NCBI GenBank assembly: GCA_012845835.1
Contig: JABAKD010000019.1
Span: 6,061,494-6,125,493 of the forward strand
DNA from: Undaria pinnatifida
Taxonomy: Eukaryota > Sar > Phaeophyceae > Laminariales > Alariaceae
Reading direction: 5' to 3'
DNA length: 64,000 nucleotides
In this document: piece after piece, positions 55,251 to 64,000 of the stretch
How positions within the stretch are numbered: the stretch's first letter is position 1
Layout of the letters: every line of letters starts with the position of its first letter
Notes under the pieces: model-generated
Databases searched by the model: none
Told to the model about the DNA's origin: nothing
Seen by the model: the letters and a program-made list of their open reading frames with translations, nothing else
Position numbers and translations under genes: made by a program

Positions 55251-55939
55251 CACCTTCCAACCGAATAGTCCAGCCGAATACTGCTGATATGTACTCTACA
55301 GATTAATTCATCTACGTCGTCTATGCAGCCGGCCAGGTTGCTTATGACGATCCCCTTGTTGGTATCCTCGGTAGAGTTGAATGGCACTCAGCGTCGTGGT
55401 GCGATTCCCACAAAATATGGAATACCACTGTGCCGTGGTGTGACTCCCACACACCCATGTAAGGGTAAGGGCGGGGACACAGAGTGTCCCCTGCAGGTCT
55501 GCCAATTGAGCAGGTTCTCGGAGAGTACTCACGTTTTTAGCCTTCGAAGAGACGTATCTTTATTCGATTCCACCAGAGACCCGGATGGCTTGTGAGATCG
55601 GAGGCGCGTGTTTCCGATCTATTCCCTGACTATCCCGAATATAAAGCGCCAATCTTATCATAGGAAACCCATATAAATGATCTCAAGTGGGATAGTTACA
55701 GGCCTTTCGAGGCCGTATCTTAACACTAGCCCATCCTGATGAGCCGCATAGGCAGAAACATGGGAGATTCGGGGAAACTCCGGTTCTACGAACTAGGCCA
55801 TGGGTCGAAGATGGGGCTCCTCAAAACCCACTCCACCACACCTCTAACGGTCTGGCTATGGAGCCAGGAACACGCGAAGAATAGCAGTTGAAGGAAACGC
55901 AGACCCTACAACAAGGCAAAAGCCACCCATCAAATACCT

Positions 55940-56036
55940 GCCGCGTACCGCCGGTGTGGCGGGGGGGGGGGCAGAAAAGGCTCTAGAGCCTGCCGCATAC
56001 CACCGGTGTGGCGGGGGGGGGCAGGAAAGGCTCTAC
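55940..56036 (+). repeat. 47-bp tandem duplication with G-runs
   Basis: 'cctgccgcgtaccgccggtg' and 'cctgccgcataccaccggtg', each followed by 'tggcgggggg' and 'aaggctcta', lie head to tail. Confidence 0.9.
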
Positions 56037-56639
56037 GGCAAACCAACCACGGAAAGGGCACCATGGCGAGGCGAGGCCTCGTCGATATGGAGGGGAACAC
56101 AGGCGATAATACAAAGGATAAATCATGCCAAAAACCACCCGCGGGCGGGGTGTTAGACGAGGAAACGACAAATACCCGGGATGGAAGGTGGCAACACCTA
56201 CGGCCCCGCGAGGGAGGGGGGTGTTTAGCCGGAAAAACAAAGTAGAACAAAAGCAGTACACAAAAAAATAAAAGATGACACACAGGCCCGTACATAGCCC
56301 TGTACCACGTTACGCGCGAACAGGGTACCCTGGTCGCCCCTCGGCTCTGGGCTGAGGAGAGCGTTGGCAGGGCAACACCCAGCATAAGCGGAGTGAAACT
56401 CTCTCTCCCATCATCCTTGTTAGGTCAAGTGGGTTGTAAACTTGATACTTATGTGTCTCACATGCCGCTCGAAGGCATGCGATCGATCAGCACGTATAAC
56501 TGTGCCACCATCGTCAGATGCCCGCGAATCGCGCAACCTCATCTTGGACGGCATGGCGTGGTCTTGCGGTGCATTCATAAATAGGCGTGATGTCCGCCTC
56601 AGAGAATGAACACATCGATGTTCGGCATGACAACCGTCC

Positions 56640-57275
56640 GTGATAGGTATGACGGGCATTCAGGAAAACACAACACACATTGGTAGCAAGCATGATGAGA
56701 TTCACCGACAACCCTCTCCTGACGTTTCCAGAGATAAATACATCAGTGCGTTAGCGCAGGAAATTACTTGATATCTGCAGCAGAGCCCTTTATTTGATAT
56801 CCGCCGCAGTCCTTCATCCCCTTTGGGATACTCCACCAGTTGAGATTAATCGTGGCTTTGAGTCCACAGTGTGTCGTCGAGTGACCCACTTTTGAACATC
56901 GGGATGCACAGGTTGCACCACGAATAACATGCCATGCGCCACACACAGAGAATGAAGGATTCACCATGTCCAGGATGACGATCATCCATGCTAGGCATGA
57001 CGAACATTTTGGGTGGGCGTAGGATACATCAGTGGCAAAGGAGTAACATACATCCATGAATGGTGAGTGCCACCGACACTTTCCTCCAGGTAGTTCCAGC
57101 GTTAGCCACGTTCGTGGCTCTGCCCATCACCCTGAGAGAAACATTATACCCCGGCTTGACAAACGTCATTGAAAGGTATGATGGACATATAAGGCAGGGA
57201 TAACACACACCAGCGATAGGTGCCATAAGTGTGTCACCGACACCTCTCTTGGCGTTTCCTGCCTCGGACGCGTCA
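56640..57275 (+). repeat. Degenerate tandem repeat, three units
   Basis: Units share 'aggtatgac(g)ggcat'/'aggcatgacgaacat'/'aggtatgatggacat', then 'aacacacat'/'aacatacat'/'aacacacacc', 'caccgacaa'/'caccgacac' and 'gacgtttcc'/'ggcgtttcc'. They begin near 56645, 56990 and 57170. Confidence 0.7.
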
Positions 57276-58774
57276 TCCGAGTGTCGTTCAAGCAGATTGT
57301 ATATGCCTGCCGTGCGTCCTTGCACAGTGAAGGAAGTTCCACCGTACTGAGGTACCTTTCGCACCTCGCGACCCCATCTTTATCAACTGTGACGAGAACC
57401 AGCTGGAATCGTTCCGTTTCTGCCACGTTGATGAGTACTTCCTGCCCACCTCAGGGATGTGACATCCGACATCACATTCATGGCACTCCTTACTCCATTC
57501 TCACAATTATTCTGAGGACTCAGTCTCAAGGCGTGAGCAGCAACTCAGTCAGTCGTTACCTTGGAGTCGCCTGCCCTTACCTTTCACCTGTTAACCTTGG
57601 ACAGCATTCCCCCCCTTTGCGTTTCGCTGTATCGAGCGAACGAAAGCCTAGGTTGTGCTATCGTGTTCCGGCAGACCTTTGGCGTCGCGATATGCATGCA
57701 TGCGATATCAAGCGCATTGGACAGGCATGTACGTGCTAACGACGAGCACGCACCCATAAAGCATGTCGAGAGCATTGAACATGTCAACGACGAGCATGCA
57801 TTCCTTCATGATGAAATAATGAGAACATGCACGGAGCATGCAGTCATGAAAGGGCCAGATGGAGCCCCAGAGTCCAGCGATGTTTCCGTTCATCTGGGGA
57901 GTAAGCCCGGAGACTCACAACGCAGAGCCTCAAGTACGCGCTTGGTGCATTCTGGCGTTCACGGCGTGGCCACTCTGCCCCCCCCCCCTTTACGTTGTCC
58001 CGGAAAAAAATAGCAAAGTGCGCGCAACCACAAAAAATCTGATTACCCCCTCTACAGAAACAAAATATCAGTGCTCGCCGCTTCGTCTATGCATTCAACT
58101 TCCTCTTCAAAACTCGCAGTAGCTTTATTCTGACGCCAGACAACAACGTGTAGTTGATTATATATGTCCCATAATGGTAAAGTGCGTGGTGTTAAGCAAC
58201 GTTAGTTTCCAAACACAACATCTTCTGTTTAGGTGTGCCCTCACCAGCGTCACCAGTATTATTTCTGGCTTCGCGGTTTTTATGTTTTCTCGGTTCAAAC
58301 GAACCGTTTCTAGAGTTTATCGTTTTTTGGTGTTATTACGCGAGATGCTCTTCTTGTCTGGTTGGTTTTTGTTTTTGATAAAACTAAACATGAAAACACG
58401 GCCTTTGCGATGGCATAATCCTTCAATATAGAGGAGATATACTGGTATACCAGCATAGTTTTCTCATTTAATACTAATAACTTATTCCATGTTATCACAT
58501 TATTATATGATCTGTGGCCTCGTTCCTTTGTTTTTGCGGGCACGCCGAAAACATCATGTTTCGTAGACTATTGCTTGCCAGGTTTCATTTAGCCACTTGT
58601 GAGCTGTTTGTTCAACTCCAATTTCGCATGTTGTTTTGCATTTCGGTACGATGCTCTGTCAGATTGGTGGTATACGTATACGCAAACCAAAAATGTATCA
58701 CATAGTTAAATCACTCCTCCGGAGCAGCTGTAGCATTTTATAGAGTTGCTTCGAATGTGTCGGCGACCAATTTA

Positions 58775-58828
58775 AGAGTCGATAACTCATCTTTGCAAAC
58801 TGTGTAATACTCCGGCCACCGTTCACGG
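58775..58828 (-). repeat. Inverted copy of the GGAGTATC...CTTGCAAA repeat
   Basis: The reverse complement reads 'ccggagtattacacagtt' and 'tgcaaagatgagttatcga', matching 43516-43583 and 17151-17216. Confidence 0.7.
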
Positions 58829-59493
58829 ATACATTTCTTTTTGAAGAGGTATGTCAATATCTTCCCTGGTTTTTGTCAGGATGTGGCGGAAATAGGCATC
58901 CTGACAGGATGGACAGGGCGATTTCGATTGTGCATTTCTGTTCATGTCGGTCAATACCCATTCTGACCTGTATGACCATTATTACTGATACTTACATCTT
59001 GCCTTTTTTCTTTTCTTTTCTTTCCTTCGTTTCTACCGTCCTCCGTTGTTTCAGTAAACAGCAACAGTCTGGACACTGTTGCAGTACTTAAAATGTATTT
59101 ATGTCTGCTTTTGCCATTGTTAGTTGAGTTGGATGATGCCTCGAAACATTAATATACTTTCGGTCATACTTCGAAGTAATGATACAACGATACACCGTCT
59201 CAACGTCTCAAAAGCATGGGAATAGCGTGACTCCATAGCAGTAAATTGCAACGTTGTACATGTTACAGAGTAGCGTACTTCTCCATGAAATATTGTACCT
59301 GGTACATGATGTAGAGTACAGTATGTAATATCGTCAACCAACTTCAGGTTCCCACGGTTGGCACAAAAGTTGGAATCATATGTTTGCTACCAATTACTAG
59401 GACTGTCTATGAAGCGAGCTCACTCGTGTTGTTGTCCCCGAAATCCTCGACGAGATACCAGCGAGGAGCGGAAAAAGTTAAGAGGATAGACAC

Positions 59494-60019
59494 GATGCCC
59501 AGGACGCGCTCGTCGGCAACGCCAGGCCGGGCGCCCACACCCGCTCCGACGCCCGCACCTGGCCCTGCACCCGGGGCGTCTCCAGCGCTTTCGCCGATTT
59601 CGTCCGCTTCACCGCTGCCTCCCCCGAATCCGCGGCGCGACACGGCGGTGCGTGTGACCCCATCGACTCCGCTGGGCCAACTCCCGTGTTTCACGGCGAT
59701 TCTGGGGGCGCCCCCGACGCTAGACGTCACCAGGGTCTTCACTCCCGACAACATGAGTTGTGGGGAGGGATCCAGGCAGGAACTCGTCCTACACCTCCAA
59801 CCAATCCTCACGAAGTTTGCGCCAATTCCGGGATCGGAATATTTTTTGACGGTGTGCGAGGAGGCCGAGGAAAAAGCCCATAGCGCACGCGGGGTGGGGT
59901 CGGCTTCATTTCGTTGCAACGAGGCTAAGGCGATGGTGGTGGCCCATGTGGTGGACCTCCTGCGACGGTGGTTGGCTTACGACGAGCCTGCCTCCGCCGC
60001 ACGATATTTATTGAAATAA
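59494..60019 (+). CDS. Proline-rich protein of unknown function in the recombinase region
   Basis: ATG at 59494, 174 residues plus stop. The first 60 residues are Pro/Ala/Ser-rich with PTPAPTP-type repeats. The remainder is ordinary globular sequence (LGQLPCFTAILGAPPTLDV, EYFLTVCEEAEEKAHS, VVAHVVDLLRRWLAYDEP) and ends SAARYLLK. No family recognised. Organisation (disordered Pro-rich head, helical tail) recalls structural or DNA-binding proteins of mobile elements, which is only an analogy. It is 2.7 kb upstream of a tyrosine recombinase on the same strand, and is followed at once by A/T-rich 'aaataaataaata', which could act as a polyadenylation region. Confidence 0.55.
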
Positions 60020-60395
60020 ATAAATAAATTTTGAATATTACTTTATACCGTCTGGAGCTGCTAGTGGTTTACAGCGCGGCTGGTTGGCGAGTATGTTAAG
60101 GACAAGTGCTACAGGCGTTGCCCGTGCCGCACGATATTCTCGAGTTCGCAGGACTCTCCGGCGTCGCCGGGGGTACCCTCCAGCGTGGCTGGTTGTTCTG
60201 GCGTTGCCACCTGCAAGCAGCGCTGCTGTTTCGGCGGTCTGTTTCAACGAGATTGCCTCTACCGCACGAGGTTCATTTAAAATATTAATTTATTTATTCA
60301 GTTGAATGTTATTCTATACCGCCTGGAGCTGCCAGCGGTATACAGCGCTGCTGTTTGGCGAGTACGTTCAGGTTAAGGGTTCCAGGCGCTGCCGG
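59995..60395 (+). repeat. Direct repeat with a period of about 272 bp after the proline-rich ORF
   Basis: 'ttgaatattactttataccg' with 'tctggagctgctagtggttt' (from 60031) is repeated as 'ttgaatgttattctataccg' with 'cctggagctgccagcggtat' (from 60303). Each is preceded by 'ccgcacga' and an ATTTATT-rich block. The first unit overlaps the end of the ORF at 60019. Confidence 0.85.
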
Positions 60396-60730
60396 GGCCC
60401 ACGTTGGCAGAACTGTAAGATTTCGAACGGTCGGATCTCGTCGTCTATTTACGGCTTAGCAGTCTCGGCGAGTGCACCGCCTATGCGCCTCGCCAGGGCA
60501 CGATGCCCTCAGCGGTACTGGTTGGCCGACCACCGTTGGTTTCCTGGTTGACAGTCTCTTACGGAGTTGAAATCTCTGCGGCAGTGGGCATGTGATCGTG
60601 CGCGGCACACCAGTATCGAGCGGCCCGTCATTCGGGTCAGGTTACCGTGCTCTGTTCCTCGGCGCCAAGGCTTACCATGGGGCTTCCTCTCTTCTTTGTA
60701 TCGTGTGTCTTCGCCCTGCGCTAATCACAG

Positions 60731-61033
60731 ATGGGTTTGCTCATCGTAAACATTGTCCGGGTTATGCGGAACTCTGACGAGCGGTACTCGTGGTTCGATC
60801 TGGAAGACGCCCTTCTGCAGGCTTCTCGCCTGGCCCAGGACACAGGGCTCGAACGTGAGCGAACAATCCTTGACAAGGTGATATTCCGCGGGCAGCGGAT
60901 GATGAGTCTATGTCCTTCCCAACACAAGGGGAGTAGAGCAAACACAACTCCCTCGGGACGTCAAGGCGCTCCATCGGGTCCGGAAGGCGAACGGTCTCCC
61001 GGCCGCAGCGCTGGGCGGGGGGTTAGGGGCTAG
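60731..61033 (+). CDS. Small ORF of unknown function in the recombinase region
   Basis: ATG at 60731, 100 residues. The first 65 residues look like a folded helical protein (IVNIVRVMRNSDERYSWFDL, LLQASRLAQDTGLERERTIL). The tail is Gly/Arg/Ser-rich. Possibly spliced to the next ORF, which is in another frame. No family recognised. Confidence 0.4.
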   Translation: MGLLIVNIVRVMRNSDERYSWFDLEDALLQASRLAQDTGLERERTILDKVIFRGQRMMSLCPSQHKGSRANTTPSGRQGAPSGPEGERSPGRSAGRGVRG

Positions 61034-61288
61034 GCTGTCTTCCGCCGCCCAGGCTCAGCGGCCGCACGTTGGCCACCCCAAAAGAGGGGGGTACCCAGGG
61101 GGGAGCGTTTATAACCCACCTGCCCGCGGGCCGTCGGTGTTCGCGGGGCCGCCGGTCATCATTCCGCTGCACGGGGGTCAAGGAAAAGGGCGGTCCAAGG
61201 CTAGGGCCGGCCAGCCGGGGCAAAGTCACGGCCAGGCCGGTAAGGGCCACTCCCAACCTTTGTCGAACCAAAAACTGGCGATAACCAA

Positions 61289-61478
61289 CATGGAAAATAA
61301 GCGCGTGCAGGACATGTACCAAGACCATCAGGAAGTACCCGGGGCATCTACCTGCGACTCCTGTCGCGGAAAGCAGCGGAACCCCAACCACCACCACCTG
61401 CTGTGCCCCTTCACGATTTGTCGCAAGTGCAAGCGTGGGGGGCACCGCTCGAATACCTGTCCGTATTTGATCGATTAG
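61289..61478 (+). CDS. Small Cys/His zinc-binding-like ORF
   Basis: ATG at 61289, 62 residues; the frame is open upstream to about 61137 with a basic Gly/Lys/Gln-rich stretch. The pattern CDSCRGKQRNPNHHHLLC followed by TICRKCKRGGHRSNTC gives two CxxC pairs plus His/Cys ligands, and the second half looks like a zinc knuckle. Such modules occur in nucleic-acid-binding proteins of transposable elements. It lies between the proline-rich ORF and the recombinase, all on the plus strand. Confidence 0.5.
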
Positions 61479-62584
61479 CGTGGACAGGAGCCATGGGGAC
61501 GGCTAGTTTTCCCTTTGGGTGCCCTGGGGAGCCTTGATTGCTAAACTTTCCTTGTTCGGTAGCATTCAGTGGTAGGAATAGACATTCTTTTCTCGGAAGG
61601 GGGGTCCCTTTCGACACCGGGTGAAACATCGAGAGTTCATATAGACATACCTGGTGTATATATATCTCGTTCATTACCTGGTTGAGCCTGGCCGTACCCT
61701 TGAGTAATGATAGGATGGGTACCCATCCTCGATATTCCAAGAGCACATCACGCTGGGCGGCAGACAGGGGTCTGCGTATGGGCACGGGTTTCTGTCGTTG
61801 CGACAGGCGAGGGACGGTTTGAGCTTTAGTGAGTTGGGACGAAGCTGGCCCCCGGGTCGTATATATACATATATATATTCATATTGACAGTCGATTGCTA
61901 GGTATTTCACTGCCCATCGAGTTTGGGTTCGCCCCCTTTAGACGGGGGGTACTTGATATTTGGGGTCCGACACGGAGGTGTTGGAGGTACGCAAGCGCGT
62001 CATATAACGGTCCGGCGGGGCGACCGAGGAATCCCTCGGCCCCACGGTCGTCAACAAAAACTTTCGTCGTCACGTTACCCCGTTACCCCATTAGGTTTGA
62101 GGCACTGGCGTGACTCGCCCCCCCCCCCGCCCCCCCTCGTTGCCCCTTACGTCTTTGCTATGGGACGCTTGGGCGTCTACTCGTGGGATCTGCCTTTGGG
62201 TGTTGCTTCCCACCACCGGGGATGGCCGGGCATATTAGCATATGGCAGAGTGCAACGCGCACGCGGTGATTCTCGTCCCGCATACAAAAACGTATTGGTT
62301 TCCGCAGGCGAAACAGGCCACGGTCCGATCTAGGGTTGTAGCCAGGAGGGGTCAAGAGGGTGTATTCCAGTGGCCTAGTCAGGACGGCACCCTTAAAAAG
62401 TGGCGGTACCCTAGGTGGCCCATGGTAGCATACTAGGTGGATTTCCGCTGCGGCTGAATGTTAATTTCCATTTCTGCGTTATTCGTTGTCTGTTGGGTGT
62501 CGGTACTGGTTTGTGCAGAGTGCCTCGCGACATCTCGGGGGGGGGAGGCCGTTCTCACGGGCACCTAGCCGAGTCGGGATCTTC
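61479..62584 (+). other. Spacer before the recombinase, no gene recognised
   Basis: Contains 'atatatacatatatatattc' at 61860-61880, G/C homopolymers at 62115-62140, and short ORFs (61829-62113, 62242-62436) without motifs. The 62242-62436 ORF (YWFPQAKQATVRSRVVARRG) could be coding, but I cannot support it. Confidence 0.4.
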
Positions 62585-62713
62585 ATGCGGCAAGAGCTCT
62601 GCACTAAGTGTTACTCGTCGAACGTGCTGCAGTTTAACTTTTGTTGGCATTGCGGCACACCTCCGTACCGTGGACCACCGGTCCCGCGGGATCCGAGGGT
62701 ACCACCGGTCTAG
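62585..62713 (+). CDS. Zinc-ribbon segment in frame with the recombinase, ended by TAG
   Basis: MRQELCTKCYSSNVLQFNFC followed by WHCGTPP gives two CxxC pairs 14 residues apart, a zinc ribbon. The frame ends at TAG (62711-62713). Beyond it the same frame continues with protein-like sequence (IDLDKLRARRDVVLAG) straight into the recombinase ORF. I read this as the N-terminal part of one zinc ribbon-recombinase protein, broken by a single stop or translated by readthrough. An independent small protein is possible. Confidence 0.6.
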   Translation: MRQELCTKCYSSNVLQFNFCWHCGTPPYRGPPVPRDPRVPPV

Positions 62714-62761
62714 ATTGATCTGGATAAACTGCGGGCCCGTCGCGACGTGGTGCTAGCAGGT

Positions 62762-63925
62762 ATGGCGCAACAACCCGGGCAACAACGGAAGTGCAAGGTA
62801 GCCGATGATTTCGATGCATTCCTCCGCGCTTATTCGGCTGGGCTTCACGGGCGGGAATCTGGGATCGATCACGATGTGTTTGCTTGGTGTTGCTACCTTG
62901 ACTCACACGGGAAGGGTACCACTTGGGTGCACGACGTGTCATGCTCCAACGTTGGCTCCAACACCGCCGACGACTGCCCGGCTGCTACGAACTGCGCACA
63001 ACGATATGCGGCCAATTCTCTCGACAAAGGCAAAGTATCTAAGTCAAAAATGGCCTACCGGGAGCAGCTCGGCAGGGGGGAGGATTGGGACCCGGTTGGG
63101 AAGCTCGGTAACCCTTGCTCGAGTCAGCTGGTCAACGCCTACCTCTCGTACGTTAGTGTAGAGCAGAAGCGGGTAGGAGTCCCGGTTAACCAAGCGAACC
63201 CCACGTTAGCGCACGTGTTGGCCGAGTTACGGGAAGACATGCGATCATGGGCGCAGCTCGTGGAGTCTTTGGCTCAGCGAATTGCTATCACTAGGGACAT
63301 CGCCTTGTATTCTCTAGCATATGCTTCTATGAGGCGGGGGCACGACCTGTCCTTCACTAAAAGATCACAGGCTCTGCGCCTTCCACAGTCTAGGGGGCTG
63401 GTAGTTAACTTTCAATTGGGAAAGACGTTGAGAAAGTCTAGCGAGGCAGTCGTGGTGTTGGCGGACAACGAATGCGCTCAAATTTGTGAGTTCCAGGGGG
63501 TCACGGAATACATTTCGGCAGCGTATAGTGTCGATTGGGACCTCGCCAAAGGACATTTGTTTCCGGTAGTTTTGCCAGGTGGGGGTCGGGGAGACGTCGC
63601 GCTGACTGCACCGCGCATGGTCACAGCGCTGCAGGGGCGCCTGCGAGCGGCCGGGCTGCCCAGTAAGTTAACAATGCATTCATTTCGCTCAGGCGGCTCC
63701 CTGAGTAAGTCGCTAGCAGGAACCCCAATGGACGAGATCATGCACATGGGCGGCTGGAAGACGGAGAGCATGGCACGATACTATCTTGGGTCTACCATTA
63801 GTACGAGGGTAGCAGGGGCTAAGCTGCAACGGGAGCAGGCTTGTGCCGATGCCTCCGGCTTGCCACTGTCGCCGGCCTTCGCGGAAGATTTTGCTGCATG
63901 TTCGCCGAAGTTCCATTTTAAGTAA
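62762..63925 (+). CDS. Tyrosine recombinase (phage integrase fold)
   Basis: 387 residues from the first ATG (62762); the open frame extends back to the TAG at 62711. Residues about 10-170 form the core-binding half (QRKCKVADDFDAFLRAY, with Cys-rich VSCSNV...DDCPAATNC). The catalytic half shows Arg191/192 (YASMRRGHDLSF), a Lys in QLGKTLRK, H306-S-F-R309 (LTMHSFRSGGSLS), Trp332 (HMGGWKTESM) and Tyr340/341 (ARYYLG). This is a complete R-K-H-R-W-Y set, so strand exchange activity is plausible. No reverse transcriptase is near, which argues against a DIRS element in this form; Crypton-type or other recombinase-only elements fit better. A zinc ribbon lies just upstream in the same frame. The C-terminus ends PKFHFK, 75 bp before the window edge. 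Confidence 0.9.
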   Translation: MAQQPGQQRKCKVADDFDAFLRAYSAGLHGRESGIDHDVFAWCCYLDSHGKGTTWVHDVSCSNVGSNTADDCPAATNCAQRYAANSLDKGKVSKSKMAYREQLGRGEDWDPVGKLGNPCSSQLVNAYLSYVSVEQKRVGVPVNQANPTLAHVLAELREDMRSWAQLVESLAQRIAITRDIALYSLAYASMRRGHDLSFTKRSQALRLPQSRGLVVNFQLGKTLRKSSEAVVVLADNECAQICEFQGVTEYISAAYSVDWDLAKGHLFPVVLPGGGRGDVALTAPRMVTALQGRLRAAGLPSKLTMHSFRSGGSLSKSLAGTPMDEIMHMGGWKTESMARYYLGSTISTRVAGAKLQREQACADASGLPLSPAFAEDFAACSPKFHFK

Positions 63926-64000
63926 TGTAAGTGTGGGTGGGTTGAGGTAACATGGCTCCAGGCTGGTGGTCAGAAAAGAGAGAAGTTCGGGTGGAACCAC

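Larger units (their letters stand above)
48834..59493. other. Gene-poor, repeat-rich region
   Basis: No protein family recognised. ORFs above 100 residues (50383-50796, 52664-53248, 54847-55182, 57561-58013) have no motif and overlap tandem repeats. Direct repeats, degenerate tandem arrays and an inverted copy of a dispersed repeat are listed separately. The 55.3-56.4 kb part, with a 47-bp duplication and G-runs, may belong to an LTR element, but no pol domain or paired LTR is visible. Confidence 0.5.

Noticed and set aside
55300-56400. LTR retrotransposon 5' region
   Set aside because: Composition and small duplications are suggestive, but there is no gag/pol coding sequence and no paired LTR in the window.
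1-64000. tRNA or rRNA genes
   Set aside because: No cloverleaf with a convincing anticodon stem and T-loop GTTCGAATC-type box, and no rRNA-like block, was seen; this was not searched computationally.

Overview
This is a eukaryotic nuclear window. Genes are split by many GT-AG introns, and GC-rich coding sequence is mixed with C/G homopolymers, trinucleotide arrays and transposons. A brown alga (Phaeophyceae, Ectocarpus-like stramenopile) fits best. That is an inference from intron density, composition and transposon style; nothing in the window fixes the species. No rRNA, tRNA or CRISPR array was found.

Layout: (1) 1217-3344 (+) is the 3' part of an SLC25 mitochondrial carrier gene that begins upstream of the window. 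(2) 7807-30567 (-) is a complete gene for CPSF1/CPSF160, the largest subunit of the mRNA cleavage and polyadenylation specificity factor. I resolve 20 exons by matching the family along its whole length and by splice phase. Its introns hold a dead LINE fragment, two hAT-like MITEs, copies of an unnamed dispersed repeat and long GGT/GACCC/CCAAA arrays. (3) 30954-42738 is an 11.8-kb Mutator-like element (MULE) with 296-bp nearly identical terminal inverted repeats and a perfect 10-bp target duplication, inserted 386 bp upstream of the CPSF1 start codon. On its minus strand it carries an OTU-family cysteine peptidase, charged coiled-coil exons, acidic linkers and a MULE transposase with its DDE residues and SWIM finger present. 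(4) 45229-48833 (+) is a complete four-exon gene for NAA40/NatD, the histone H4/H2A N-terminal acetyltransferase. (5) 48834-59493 is repeat-rich and has no gene I recognise. (6) 59494-64000 (+) holds a proline-rich ORF, two small ORFs (one with a Cys/His cluster), a double-CxxC zinc ribbon and a tyrosine recombinase with its catalytic residues present. This looks like part of a recombinase-encoding mobile element that may continue past the window.

How the parts relate: the three host genes serve unrelated housekeeping functions (mitochondrial transport, mRNA 3'-end processing, histone acetylation). The notable biology is in the mobile DNA: a young MULE carrying a deubiquitinase-like protease, and a tyrosine-recombinase element with uncharacterised companion ORFs. 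A second theme is tandem duplication of sequence across exon-intron boundaries, seen in the carrier gene and at least twice in CPSF1.
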